A DNA stretch of 64,000 nucleotides from Hyphomicrobiales bacterium (lineage in GTDB: Bacteria > Pseudomonadota > Alphaproteobacteria > Rhizobiales > Beijerinckiaceae): contig JAIXZO010000012.1 in NCBI GenBank assembly GCA_027489535.1, forward strand, positions 1-64,000, given 5' to 3'. A model generated the notes under the pieces. The model was given only the letters and a program-made list of their open reading frames with translations. It did not search any database and had not been told where the DNA came from. The translations under genes and the position numbers were made by a program. Below, in pieces: positions 28,405 through 37,865 of the stretch. Every line of letters begins with the position of its first letter. The stretch's first letter is position 1.

Positions 28405-29442
28405 ATGCGTCGTCGTCTCTTTCTGAAAGCCGCCTCCGCCGCGCTGCTCGGCGCGCTCGTCTCGGGCGGCGCCGCCTCCGCGCAGACCTCGACGAAGATC
28501 AAGTTCACGCTCGATTGGAAGTATCAGGGCGTTCACGCCTGGTATTTCCACGCCAAGGAGAAGGGCTACTTCGCGCAGGAGGGGCTCGACGTCACCATCG
28601 ATCAGGGCGAAGGCTCGGCGGCCACGGTCAGCCGCATCATGTCCGGCGCGTATGACGCGGGCTTCGGCGACATGAACGGCATCATCCAGCAGGCCGTCGC
28701 CAAGCCGGGCGAGCAGCCCGTGATGGTCTACATGATCTACAACAAGGCCCCCTTCGCCATCGTGCACAAGAAGGGCGTCATTGACGGGCTGAAGGGCTTG
28801 GAGGGCAAGAAGCTGACCTCGCCCGCGGGCTCCGCCACGCATCGCCTGTTCCCGATCTTCGCCAAGCTCAACGGCATCGACGCCTCCAAGGTCGAGGTGA
28901 TCAACATCACGCCCAGCGTGCAGGAGCAGATGATGGTGCAGGGGCAGGTGGACGGCGGCTTCGTCTTCACCGTCACGTCCTACATGAACCTCGTCGGCAT
29001 GAAGCAGAACCCCGACGACTACGCCTTCATCAATTATGCCGACTACGGCATCGCCGCCTATTCCAACGGCATGATGGTGTCGCGCAAGCTCGCCAAGGAG
29101 AACCCCAAGGCGGTCGCGGGCCTCGTGCGGGCGGTCAACAAGGCCATGCTGGAGATCGCTGCGAACCCGTCCATCGCGGGCAAAACGATCAATGCCGTCG
29201 AGCCGATCATCAATGCCGACGTCGAGACCAAGCGCGTCGAGTTCACCTACAAGAACCACATCCACACGCCGGAATCGGTCGCGCTGGGCGCGGGCGACGT
29301 GTCGGACGAACGGATGACCAAGGCCATCGACCAGATCGCCGAGGCCTTCCAGCTGGCCTCGAAGCCCGCCGTTTCGGACGTGTTCGACCGCTCCTTCCTG
29401 CCGCCGAAGGCCGAGCGCGCGCTCCCCGCGCCGAAGAACTGA
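28405..29442 (+). CDS. ABC transporter substrate-binding protein, NMT1/THI5-like (copy 2)
   Basis: 345 residues. The twin-arginine type signal RRRLFLKA, cleaved near ASAQ, leads a periplasmic binding domain paralogous to the 23339 protein. Ligand-facing residues differ: here LDWKYQGVHAWYFHAKEKGYF and DQGEGSA against LNWRYQGPQAWFFLAEDKGYF and DQGNGSG. The ATG at 28405 follows AGGAG. Two binding proteins with one ATPase and permease suggest uptake of two related compounds. Confidence 0.87.
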   Translation: MRRRLFLKAASAALLGALVSGGAASAQTSTKIKFTLDWKYQGVHAWYFHAKEKGYFAQEGLDVTIDQGEGSAATVSRIMSGAYDAGFGDMNGIIQQAVAKPGEQPVMVYMIYNKAPFAIVHKKGVIDGLKGLEGKKLTSPAGSATHRLFPIFAKLNGIDASKVEVINITPSVQEQMMVQGQVDGGFVFTVTSYMNLVGMKQNPDDYAFINYADYGIAAYSNGMMVSRKLAKENPKAVAGLVRAVNKAMLEIAANPSIAGKTINAVEPIINADVETKRVEFTYKNHIHTPESVALGAGDVSDERMTKAIDQIAEAFQLASKPAVSDVFDRSFLPPKAERALPAPKN

Positions 29443-29452
29443 CGCAGAACCG

Positions 29453-30445
29453 ATGCGGTTCTTGAACGAGCGCGACGTCGAAACCTTGATCGACGTCGCG
29501 GAAGCGGTGGACGCGGCGGCGGAAGCCTACCGCCTCCACGCGACGGGAAGCGTGCCGCCTCCCGTCCGCGCCGATCTGCGGCGCAGCGCGCCGAAATCCG
29601 GGTGCCTGCTGCTGGCGGGCGCGGACGGCGCCGATCTCACCGTCAAAAGCAACGTCCATGCATGGCCGGCCGACCCGGACGCGCCGCGCTTTTGGGGAAG
29701 CCTTCTCGCCTTGTGGGACGCCGAATCGGCGCAACCGCGCGCGCTGCTTTCCGCTCGCGCCTTCAACGACCACCGCACGGCGGCGGGGTTCGCCGCGGCG
29801 GCGCGGGTTCTCGCACCGAAGGACGCCCGCACGCTCGCCGTTTACGGAGCGGGCAAGACCGCGCCGATGACGATCCGTTATCTCAAGGCCGCGTGTCCGG
29901 GCATCGATCGCGTGCTGGTGGTGGGGCGCAATCCCGAACGGGCGCGGGCGCTCGTCGCGGCGGCATCCTCTTGGCCCGCCATGAGGGGCGTCGAGATCCG
30001 CCTCGCATCCGCCGAGGACGCGGCGGCGACGGCCGACGTGATCGCGACCGTCACGACCTCCGACGTCCCCGTGTTTCCCGGCGCGGCCGTGCGGAGCGGC
30101 GCGCTCGTGATCCTCGGCGGGGCCAACCGGCCGACCGCGCGCGAAGCCGACGACGTGCTGATGCGCCGCGCGACCGTGTTCGTGGATGCCGCGCAGGGCG
30201 CGATGGAGAAGGCGGGCGACCTTGCGCTTTCGGCCGCATCCGGCGCGTTCGATCCCGCCCGGCTCGCCGGTGAGATCGGGGCCTTTCTCGACGGCCCGGT
30301 CCTCCGTTTTGCCGGAACGGACGTGACGGTGTTCAAATCCATGGGGCTCGCTGTGCAGGACGTCGTGCTCGCCCGCCGTCTCGCGGCGGCCGCCGAGGCG
30401 CGCGGCATCGGCACGATTCTCGATCTCGAAGGAGCGGCGGCGTGA
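29453..30445 (+). CDS. Ornithine cyclodeaminase/mu-crystallin family protein
   Basis: 330-residue NAD(P)-dependent protein of the ornithine cyclodeaminase/mu-crystallin family. The Rossmann segment is TLAVYGAGKTAPMTIRYL, and the N-terminal dimerisation region carries the conserved TVKSNVHAW. Members include cyclodeaminases, ketimine reductases and alanine dehydrogenases. It starts 10 bp after the binding-protein gene and overlaps the next amidohydrolase gene, so it belongs to the same pathway, perhaps acting on an imine or amino acid released by the hydrolases. The reaction is not assigned. Confidence 0.85.
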   Translation: MRFLNERDVETLIDVAEAVDAAAEAYRLHATGSVPPPVRADLRRSAPKSGCLLLAGADGADLTVKSNVHAWPADPDAPRFWGSLLALWDAESAQPRALLSARAFNDHRTAAGFAAAARVLAPKDARTLAVYGAGKTAPMTIRYLKAACPGIDRVLVVGRNPERARALVAAASSWPAMRGVEIRLASAEDAAATADVIATVTTSDVPVFPGAAVRSGALVILGGANRPTAREADDVLMRRATVFVDAAQGAMEKAGDLALSAASGAFDPARLAGEIGAFLDGPVLRFAGTDVTVFKSMGLAVQDVVLARRLAAAAEARGIGTILDLEGAAA

Positions 30446-31890
30446 GCGGTTCTTTGTTGGTGCGCGGCGCGCGCATCCTCACGCTCGACGCGGAGGACCG
30501 CGACCTCTCGAATGCGGACGTGCTGGTGCGCGACGGCGTCATCGTTCATGTCGGACGCGTCCCGATCGAAGCCGCCGCCGGGGTCGATCGCGTGATCGAG
30601 GCGCGCGGGCGGCTGATGACGCCGGGGCTCGTCAACGCGCATATGCATTCCCAATCCGGCACCATGTCGGGCTTCGCCGACCGGCTGAGCCATCCCGCCT
30701 TCATGTGGCTGACGCAGGCGCACACGTCCCGCCGCACGCCGGACGAAATCCGCCTCGCCGTGCTGCTGTGCGCGACGCAGATGCTGACGACCGGTACGAC
30801 CGCCGCCGTCGACCACTTCCCCGGCCAGCGCTTCACCGCCGAGGACATGGACGCGGTGCTCGCGGCTTGGGAGGAAACGGGGATGCGCGTCGCCCTCGGC
30901 ATGCGCTTCTTCGACGAGGATTTCGGCGACATCCTGCCCAAGGGCGTCGACCTGCCGGAGAAGTTGGCGACCCGCGCGCGGTCCATCGAAATCCTGAAGC
31001 CGCATCCGCTCGATGATCTGCGCGACCTCATGCCCGCCGTCATCCGCAAATGGCACGGCAAAGGCGGGCGGCTCTCCGTGTTTCCCGCCCCCTCCAATCC
31101 CGACCGGTGCAGCGACGCCGCGCTCGTCTTCTGCGCGGAACTGGCGGAGCGGCACGATCTCGGCATCCATACGCATCTGTTGGAGACGAAAACGCAGATG
31201 CGCATGGCGCAGGAGCGTTACGGCGAGAGCACCGTGGCGCATCTCGAACGGCTCGGCGTGCTGTCCGACCGTTGGTCCTGCGCCCATGCGATCTGGCTCG
31301 ACGATGCCGACATCGCGCTGATGGCGGCGCGCGGTGCGGTGGCCGTCCACAATCCCGAGAGCAATGCCCGCATCGGCTCCGGGCGGATGCGGACGCCGGA
31401 TATGCTGAGAGCGGGCGTCACCGTCGCGCTCGGCACGGACGGCTCGGGGGCCAACGACAATCTCGTGATGCAGGAGGCGGCGCGCGCCGCTGCCTTCCTT
31501 CATCGGGCCGATCTGCCCGACCGGCGCGATTGGGTGAGCGCGCGCGACGCGCTGCGCATGGCGACCGTCGGCGGTGCGGCCGCCATGCGGCTGTCGGGCC
31601 GCATCGGCGCGCTCGCCGAAGGCATGGCGGCGGACTTCGTGCTCTACGACGTCGACCGTCCCTGGTGGACGCCGATCAACGATCCCGTCGCGCAACTCGT
31701 ATTCGCGGAGACGGGGGCCGCCGTCGACGTCGTCGTGGTCGACGGTCGCGTGCTCGTCGAAGGAGGTCGCGTCACGGCATTCGACGCCGAGGCCGTGATG
31801 CGCGAGGTGCGCGCGATGACGGCGGTGCTGGCGCGCCGCAATGCCGATCTCTTCTCGGTCGCCGAGGCGATCGCCCGTTTGCTGCCTTAG
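30442..31890 (+). CDS. ATZ/TRZ-type amidohydrolase (deaminase-like)
   Basis: 482-residue TIM-barrel amidohydrolase of the cytosine deaminase/AtzA-TrzN/S-adenosylhomocysteine deaminase group. Metal motifs are NAHMH, HTHLLE, the HAIWLDD histidine and GTDGSG. Members hydrolytically deaminate or dechlorinate N-heterocycles. The GTG start at 30442 overlaps the upstream stop (GTGA). With two cyclic-amide hydrolases in the cluster it is consistent with stepwise breakdown of a nitrogen heterocycle, which is inference. Confidence 0.87.
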   Translation: MSGSLLVRGARILTLDAEDRDLSNADVLVRDGVIVHVGRVPIEAAAGVDRVIEARGRLMTPGLVNAHMHSQSGTMSGFADRLSHPAFMWLTQAHTSRRTPDEIRLAVLLCATQMLTTGTTAAVDHFPGQRFTAEDMDAVLAAWEETGMRVALGMRFFDEDFGDILPKGVDLPEKLATRARSIEILKPHPLDDLRDLMPAVIRKWHGKGGRLSVFPAPSNPDRCSDAALVFCAELAERHDLGIHTHLLETKTQMRMAQERYGESTVAHLERLGVLSDRWSCAHAIWLDDADIALMAARGAVAVHNPESNARIGSGRMRTPDMLRAGVTVALGTDGSGANDNLVMQEAARAAAFLHRADLPDRRDWVSARDALRMATVGGAAAMRLSGRIGALAEGMAADFVLYDVDRPWWTPINDPVAQLVFAETGAAVDVVVVDGRVLVEGGRVTAFDAEAVMREVRAMTAVLARRNADLFSVAEAIARLLP

Positions 31891-31899
31891 GAGTCCCGG

Positions 31900-33243
31900 A
31901 TGGGCATGGTCGATCTCGTCGTCGCGGGCGGACGCCTCGTGTTTCCGGACCGGGTGGTCGAAGGCGGCGTCGCCGTCATGGGCGACCGCATCGTCTGCGT
32001 CGGATCCGACGCGGCGCTGCCGCCCGCGCGGCGAAGGATCGACGTCGCGGGGAAGTGGATCATTCCCGGCGCGCTGGACGTGCACGTCCATTTCCGAGAG
32101 CCCGGTTTTTCGCACAAGGAAACCTGGACGACGGCCACGCGGGCGGCGGCGCGGGGCGGCGTGACCACGGTGTTCGACATGCCCAACACCAACCCGCCCA
32201 CGGCTACGGCCGAAGCCGTGCGGGAGAAGATCGCCATCGCCTCGGCGCAGTCCCTGATCGATTTCGGCGTTTACGGCGTTGTGCGGGAGGACAATCTCGA
32301 CCAATTGCGCCCGATGGCCGAAGCCGGCGCGGTCGCCTTCAAACTCTATATGGGCAGCGAGAACCCGCTGGTACCGTGCCCCTCCGACGGCGCGATCCTC
32401 GAGGCCTTCGCGATCATCCGCGATCTCGGCATGCGCTGCACGGTCCATGCCGAGAATACGCCGATCTTGGAATGGCGCGGCAGGAAGCTGCGCGCGGCGG
32501 GGCGGACGGATGCCGCGGCGCATCTCGAACAACATGCCGACATCGCGGCGGTCGAAGGCACGCAGCGCGCGCTGCTGTTTTCCGAATGGACGGGCTGCCC
32601 CATTCACCTCGCCCACGAGAACAGTCGCTTCAACCTGCCGCTGATCGCGGCGGCGAAAAAGCGCGGCGTCGACGTGACGGTCGAGGCCTGCCCGCACAAT
32701 CTCCTGCTCTCCACGGCCGACGGCGAGCGGCTCGGCCCGAACGCGCTTCGCGTAAAGCCGCCCGTCCGCGAGCCCGGCCATGCCGAACCTCTGTTCGCCG
32801 CTTTCGCTTCCGGCCTGATCGACATCCTGTCGACCGATCACGCACCGCATCTCGCCTCCGAAAAACGGCGCGAGTCCATCTGGGATTGCGCACCGGGCTT
32901 CCCGGGGGTCGAGACGTCGATGCGGCTGATGCTGACAGAGGTGCACGAGGGCCGCATCACGATCTCGGATTACGTCCGCGCCGCCTGCGAGGCCCCGGCG
33001 CGTGCCTTCGGCCTTTATCCCCGCAAGGGCGCGCTCGTCGCCGGCGCCGATGCGGACATCGTCGTGATCGACCCCGAACGTCGCGGCGTGATCAGCGCCG
33101 CCGGCCTTTCCGGCATCGATCCCGTGACGCCCTTCGAAGGTCGGGAGACCGTCGGCATGCCCGTCCTGACGATCGCCCGCGGCCGGATCGTGATGCAGGA
33201 AGGCGAAATCGTCGGCGGGCCTGATGGACGAAGTCTTCGCTGA
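31900..33243 (+). CDS. Dihydroorotase/allantoinase-type cyclic amidohydrolase (copy 2)
   Basis: 447-residue paralog of the hydrolase at 25231. It shares HVHFREPG, MPNTNPPT and TDHAPH. Ligands are His62 and His64, the carboxylated Lys148 (FKLYMG), His in VHAE and HLAHENS, and Asp in STDHAPH. It starts 9 bp after the preceding amidohydrolase and is the last gene of the run. Two diverged copies suggest successive steps or two substrates. A separate pyrimidine-synthesis PyrC is not excluded elsewhere in the genome. Confidence 0.85.
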   Translation: MGMVDLVVAGGRLVFPDRVVEGGVAVMGDRIVCVGSDAALPPARRRIDVAGKWIIPGALDVHVHFREPGFSHKETWTTATRAAARGGVTTVFDMPNTNPPTATAEAVREKIAIASAQSLIDFGVYGVVREDNLDQLRPMAEAGAVAFKLYMGSENPLVPCPSDGAILEAFAIIRDLGMRCTVHAENTPILEWRGRKLRAAGRTDAAAHLEQHADIAAVEGTQRALLFSEWTGCPIHLAHENSRFNLPLIAAAKKRGVDVTVEACPHNLLLSTADGERLGPNALRVKPPVREPGHAEPLFAAFASGLIDILSTDHAPHLASEKRRESIWDCAPGFPGVETSMRLMLTEVHEGRITISDYVRAACEAPARAFGLYPRKGALVAGADADIVVIDPERRGVISAAGLSGIDPVTPFEGRETVGMPVLTIARGRIVMQEGEIVGGPDGRSLR

Positions 33244-33833
33244 ATTGCAGGCACGGCCGAAAAGCCAAGCAGCCGTAAAACAATCCTTTTCCGGACAGCT
33301 CGAGCACGGGGCTATCGGCCGCTTTGGCGCGAGGCAGGATAAGCGGGCGGCCTAAGTAGCTTTCGGCCACAGACCTTGACCTGGCGGCGGCACTCCGGGA
33401 GAGGGCAGGGTGCCGCTTCGAGAGATGGCGATGCACCTCGGGGTGAGCCGTTACGCCCGCGCGGAAGTCATTTCAAATCACAAACTCGACAATCAAGAGG
33501 TTCTTACTTTCATTCTCAATGCCGCGCCATTTTCTCCCCGCCGAAAACATGACGAGAAGCGCACGGACGGGCATCCGGGCGTTTCCGACGACGTTCGGGA
33601 TCGGCTTCCGTTCATTGTGCGGGGCGGGCGGAACGGCGCGGTTACGCGCCGGCTGTATCGTGGCTCCAACCTTTCAAACGCTCTCCGTTTGCGCGCGGAA
33701 TTCGTGTCTCCGTGACGCAGTAAGCCGCTGCTTCCGGCGGAGCCCGTGGGAGGGGTCGATCGGGGATGCCGCCCCTTGGTTCAGATGACCGGCGCGGAAG
33801 GCGCTGATCACCCGGGCGCGGCGACCCCGCCCC
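33244..33833. other. 590-bp non-coding stretch
   Basis: No gene can be supported. A frame at 33410-33715 encodes a basic peptide with an HLGVSRYARAEVISNHKL segment but matches nothing recognised and lacks a convincing ribosome site. The lower-GC part near 33465-33530 stands out from its surroundings and could be a decayed gene or a regulatory region. No terminator with a T-run was found after the hydrolase gene. Confidence 0.35.
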
Positions 33834-34685
33834 TCACCCCAGCGCGCCGCCGCGTTCGGCGAGATCGAAATAGATGTTGCGTAGACGCAGCGCCACCGGG
33901 CCCGGTTGCCCGTCGCCGATCGGGTGCCCGTCGATCTCCGTTGCGGGCATGATCAGCGCCGTCGCCGCCGTGATGAACACTTCGTCCGCGTCGAGCGCCT
34001 CTTGCAGCGTGAAGACGCGCTCCTCGAAGGTGAAACCCGTTTCCGCGACATAGGTCAGCACCGCGTCGCGGGTGATGCCCGCCAGCACCTTGCTGGAAAG
34101 CGGCCTCGTGATGATGCTCCGGCCTTTGACGATCCAGATGGTGGATGAGCCGCCTTCGGTCACGACGCCCTCTTCAAGCATCAAGGCCTCGTCGCAGCCG
34201 GCCTCCGCCGCCGCCTGTTTGGCCAGAACTTGTGCCAGCAACGCGGTGCTCTTGATGTCGCAACGAGCCCAGCGCTGATCGGGCACGGATTTCAGGGCAT
34301 AGCCCCTCGAAATCTCGCGGGTGATGGATCGGGCTTGCGTGAACATCACCAGAGTGGGCTTTTGCCGAGCCGGGAACGGGAAGTTCCGGTCCGCCGCCCC
34401 CCGTGTGACCTGAAGATAGATGCCGCCGTCCACGAGCCCGTTGCGCTCGATCAATTCCTCATGGATGGCGATCAATTCGTCGCGTGACCAAGTCAGTCCA
34501 AGCTTGATTTCACCGCAGGAGCGGTCGAGCCTCGCCAGATGTGCGGCGGCGTCGATCAATCTTCCGTTGATGACTGCGGACACCTCATAAATGCTGTCGC
34601 CGAACAGAAACCCGCGATCGAAGATCGACACGGTGGCCTCGTGCTCAGGTAGATACTGGCCGTCTACGTAAACGATCCGCGACAT
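33834..34685 (-). CDS. D-amino-acid aminotransferase (PLP fold type IV)
   Basis: 283-residue fold-type IV aminotransferase. Lys145 in DIKSTALL is the PLP lysine, at the same number as in the Bacillus D-amino acid transaminase. FDRGFLFGDSIYE and EGGSSTIWIV (phosphate-binding region) are present, and the length matches the D-amino acid group rather than the longer branched-chain enzymes. It would interconvert D-amino acids and 2-oxo acids. The ATG at 34685 follows GGGAG at good spacing. It is divergent from the peptide-type ABC operon, which may supply its substrate. Confidence 0.87.
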   Translation of the reverse strand: MSRIVYVDGQYLPEHEATVSIFDRGFLFGDSIYEVSAVINGRLIDAAAHLARLDRSCGEIKLGLTWSRDELIAIHEELIERNGLVDGGIYLQVTRGAADRNFPFPARQKPTLVMFTQARSITREISRGYALKSVPDQRWARCDIKSTALLAQVLAKQAAAEAGCDEALMLEEGVVTEGGSSTIWIVKGRSIITRPLSSKVLAGITRDAVLTYVAETGFTFEERVFTLQEALDADEVFITAATALIMPATEIDGHPIGDGQPGPVALRLRNIYFDLAERGGALG

Positions 34686-34817
34686 TCGGGCTCCCAATGC
34701 TCCTTGTCGGATCAGTCGTGTCGCGTGGTTCCTCGTTAGGGTCAAGCCGGGCGGCGCACGCCTCTTCCCACTTCTTATCAGCCCGGCGCAGCGGGCCCGC
34801 CCGCGTCTCCGCCTCCC

Positions 34818-34842
34818 TTGCTCCCCGAAAAATAAAATGCAT
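34818..34842 (+). promoter_or_regulatory. TTGC-N15-ATGCAT element before the peptide ABC operon
   Basis: TTGC (34818) and the palindrome ATGCAT (34837-34842, within AATGCATT) are 19 bp apart, exactly as at 45821-45845. It could be an operator for one of the two GntR paralogs. It overlaps the first possible ATG of the ATPase gene, which casts doubt on that start. Confidence 0.35.
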
Positions 34843-36912
34843 TATCGACTGATGCTTTGCAGCGTTCAGGCCGAGAGTGCAGAGAACGACGCCCTTGTGT
34901 CGGAGGACGTCGTTCTCCGCATCGAGGGGCTTTCGGTCGAGTTTCGCACCTCCGCGGGCACGCTGCGGGCGGTCGACGGCGTCGACTGGTCGGTACGACG
35001 CGGAGAGACGCTGGCGCTTGTCGGCGAGAGCGGATCGGGCAAGTCCGTTTCGGCCCTGTCCGTTCTCGGACTGCTGCCGCGCAATTCGGCCCGTGTCGCC
35101 GGCGGGCGCGTCCTGTTCGACGGTCGGGACCTGCTCTCGATGTCGGAAGCCGAAATGCGCCGACTGCGCGGCCGCGACATCGCGATGGTGTTTCAGGATC
35201 CGATGACGAGCCTGAACCCGGTCTTGACCGTCGGGCTGCAGTTGCGCGAGCCGCTGACGACGCATCTCGGCATGACGCACGAACAAGCCGACGCGCGCGC
35301 CGTCGAACTGCTCGACCTCGTCGGCATTCCCGACGCCGCGCGACGGTTGACCCAATACCCGCATCAATTTTCGGGGGGAATGCGGCAGCGCGTGATGATC
35401 GCGATGGCCTTGGCATGCAATCCGCGCCTCCTCATCGCCGACGAGCCTACCACGGCGCTCGACGTGACGGTGCAGGCCCAAATCCTCGAATTGATGAAGG
35501 ATCTGTCCCGCCGGCTCGGGATCACGCTCGTCGTCATCACGCACAATCTCGGAATCGTGGCGCGCTACGCGGATCGGATCGCCGTGATGTATGCGGGCCG
35601 GATCGTCGAGGAAGGGCCGGCCGACCGTGTGTTTGCCGCGCCGCGTCATCCCTACACCGCGGGTCTCCTCCGGTCCGTGCCGCGTCTCGACCGTGGACGC
35701 GAGAGCCGCCTCGCGACCATCGAGGGCCAACCGCCCGATCTCCGTTCGCTGCCGCCCGGATGTCGCTTCGCGCCCCGCTGCCGGCTGCGCGCCGCGGCAT
35801 GCGCCGTCGAACCGCCGGTCGTGGAAGACGCGGCCGGCGGGCGTGTTGCGTGTCATTTCCCCGGCGCCTCGTCGGCCGTCGTCGCCGCGACGCCGGCAGC
35901 CGTCGCGCCCCCGAAAATCGACGAGGCTCGGCCGATCCTTGAAGTGCGTTCCGTTTCGAAAATCTTCGACGGACCGCGCCGGACCTTCTTCGGATCTCCC
36001 GTCCCGATCCGGGCGGTGGACGACGTCTCGTTCACGCTCGCCCGCGGCGAGACCCTCGGGCTCGTCGGAGAGTCCGGAAGCGGCAAGACGACGCTCGGCC
36101 GCCTCGTGCTTCGGCTCGAACGTGAGACGAGCGGCAGCATCGCATTCGACGGGCTCGACCTCGCATCGGCCACGAGCGCCGAGATGAAGGATGTCCGGCG
36201 GCGGATGCAGGTGATCTTTCAGGATCCCTACACCTCGCTCGACCCCCGCATGACCGTCGGTGCGACGATTGCGGAACCCCTCGTGAGGCGGCTCGGGGCC
36301 ACGAACGCCGAGGCGCAGCGGCGCACCCACGAACTCCTCGACCAAGTGGGCCTCATACGAGACATGGCGGCCCGCTATCCGCATCAGCTTTCCGGCGGCC
36401 AGCGTCAGCGGGTCGGCATCGCGCGCGCGCTCGCGATGGAGCCTGAGCTGATCGTCTGCGACGAGCCCGTGTCGGCTCTCGACGTGTCCATCCAAGGCCA
36501 GATCATCAACCTGCTGGAGACGTTGCAGGCGGAGCGTGGCATCGCCTATCTCCTGATCGCCCATGATCTCGCGGTCGTGCGGCATCTCGCCCGCCGCATC
36601 GTGGTCATGTATCTCGGCCGCGTGATGGAGATCGCGGAGCGCGACGCGCTCTACGCGGCCCCGATGCATCCCTATACGCGCGCGATGCTCGACGCTGCGC
36701 CGATCCCCGATCCTGCGGTGGAGCGCACGCGCGGTACGCGGGTGCTTTCGGGCGAACTCCCGTCGCCGCTCGCCCCGCCTTCAGGCTGCGTCTTCCGCAC
36801 GCGCTGTCCGCTGGCCGAGCCCGCCTGCGCCGAGGTTCGACCGCCGTTGGTCGAGCGGAGGCCGGGGCATTTCGTCGCCTGCATCAAGCCGCAGGAGGGC
36901 GCCCCATGCTGA
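34837..36912 (+). CDS. Fused double ABC ATPase of a dipeptide/oligopeptide transporter (DppD-DppF type)
   Basis: 691-residue protein with two complete ATP-binding domains. The first has Walker A GESGSGKS at 63-70, FSGGMRQRV and ADEPTTALD. The second has GESGSGKT at about 411-418, LSGGQRQRV and CDEPVSALD. Each is followed by the cysteine-containing C-terminal region of the Opp/Dpp family (GCRFAPRCRL and GCVFRTRCPL). It powers the two permeases downstream. The start is uncertain: ATG 34837 lies inside a palindrome with no Shine-Dalgarno sequence, and ATG 34852 or GTG 34897 would also leave both domains whole. Confidence 0.93.
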   Translation: MHYRLMLCSVQAESAENDALVSEDVVLRIEGLSVEFRTSAGTLRAVDGVDWSVRRGETLALVGESGSGKSVSALSVLGLLPRNSARVAGGRVLFDGRDLLSMSEAEMRRLRGRDIAMVFQDPMTSLNPVLTVGLQLREPLTTHLGMTHEQADARAVELLDLVGIPDAARRLTQYPHQFSGGMRQRVMIAMALACNPRLLIADEPTTALDVTVQAQILELMKDLSRRLGITLVVITHNLGIVARYADRIAVMYAGRIVEEGPADRVFAAPRHPYTAGLLRSVPRLDRGRESRLATIEGQPPDLRSLPPGCRFAPRCRLRAAACAVEPPVVEDAAGGRVACHFPGASSAVVAATPAAVAPPKIDEARPILEVRSVSKIFDGPRRTFFGSPVPIRAVDDVSFTLARGETLGLVGESGSGKTTLGRLVLRLERETSGSIAFDGLDLASATSAEMKDVRRRMQVIFQDPYTSLDPRMTVGATIAEPLVRRLGATNAEAQRRTHELLDQVGLIRDMAARYPHQLSGGQRQRVGIARALAMEPELIVCDEPVSALDVSIQGQIINLLETLQAERGIAYLLIAHDLAVVRHLARRIVVMYLGRVMEIAERDALYAAPMHPYTRAMLDAAPIPDPAVERTRGTRVLSGELPSPLAPPSGCVFRTRCPLAEPACAEVRPPLVERRPGHFVACIKPQEGAPC

Positions 36913-37859
36913 GATATGCACTCGGGCGCATCGCGCTGATGGTCCCGACGCTGCTCGGCGTCGCGCTGCTGACCTTCATCATGATCCGCGTGCTGCCCGG
37001 AGACGTCGTCGAGCTCAAGCTTCGCGGGGACGGGGGGCGCGCGACCCAGGAGCAGATCGACCTCGAGCGGACCCGGCTCGGTCTCGACAAGCCTCTGCCG
37101 CAGCAATTCTTCGTCTGGCTCAAAGGCGCCGCGACCCTCGACTTCGGCGAGTCGATGTGGACCGGTCGACCCGTCTCGCAAGAAATCGGCATCCGGATCG
37201 GCCTGACCCTGCAGGTGGCCGTGATGGCGGCCGTCGTCGCAGTGATGATCGCGATCCCGCTCGGCACCCTGTCCGCCCTGTTCCGCGACGGACCCGTCGA
37301 CTGGATCATCCGCGTGATCACGATGTCCGGATTGGCGGTTCCGTCGTTCTGGCTCGGAATGCTGACGATCCTCGGCCTTTTGACGCTGTTTCGATGGTCG
37401 CCGCCCGTCACCTATGTGCCGTTCTTCCAAGACCCCGTGCACAACATCTCGCAATTGATCTGGCCCGCCCTCGCGGTCGGCTTCCGCTATGCCGCGGTGG
37501 TCGCGCGCATGGTCCGCTCCTCGATCATCGAGGTCATGCAGGAAGACTACATCCGGACGGCACGGGCGAAGGGATTGAGCGAATTCACCGTCGTGGCGCG
37601 GCACGCGATCAAGAACGCGATGCTGCCGGCGGTCACCGTCATCGGGCTGGAATTCGCCTTTCTCATGGGCGGGCTCGTCGTGACGGAGCAGGTCTTCAAT
37701 CTGAACGGGATCGGGCGGCTCTTCGTCGACGCGGTGCTGCGCAAGGACTTCATGTTGATTCAGGCGATCGTGCTGCTCATGGCGTTCATCTTCGTCACCA
37801 CGAACCTCGTCGTGGATCTGCTTTACGGCGTTCTGGACCCCCGGGTCGGACGGCGCTGA
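36906..37859 (+). CDS. Dipeptide-type ABC transporter permease (DppB family)
   Basis: 317 residues with six membrane segments, the N-terminal LGRIALMVPTLLGVALLTF of DppB/OppB, a long first periplasmic loop, and the EAA coupling motif in YIRTARAKGLSEFTVVARHAIKNA. It starts 7 bp inside the ATPase gene. With the next permease it forms the membrane channel. Confidence 0.94.
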   Translation: MLRYALGRIALMVPTLLGVALLTFIMIRVLPGDVVELKLRGDGGRATQEQIDLERTRLGLDKPLPQQFFVWLKGAATLDFGESMWTGRPVSQEIGIRIGLTLQVAVMAAVVAVMIAIPLGTLSALFRDGPVDWIIRVITMSGLAVPSFWLGMLTILGLLTLFRWSPPVTYVPFFQDPVHNISQLIWPALAVGFRYAAVVARMVRSSIIEVMQEDYIRTARAKGLSEFTVVARHAIKNAMLPAVTVIGLEFAFLMGGLVVTEQVFNLNGIGRLFVDAVLRKDFMLIQAIVLLMAFIFVTTNLVVDLLYGVLDPRVGRR

Positions 37860-37865
37860 AGAGGG

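Noticed and set aside
29878-32946. A 1022-codon minus-strand frame over the amidohydrolases
   Set aside because: It is antisense to three recognised genes; the translation is an Arg/His-rich shadow.
33410-33715. 101-codon frame in the 33.2-33.8 kb gap
   Set aside because: No family was recognised, there is no strong ribosome site, and a short frame of this size is expected by chance in this genome.
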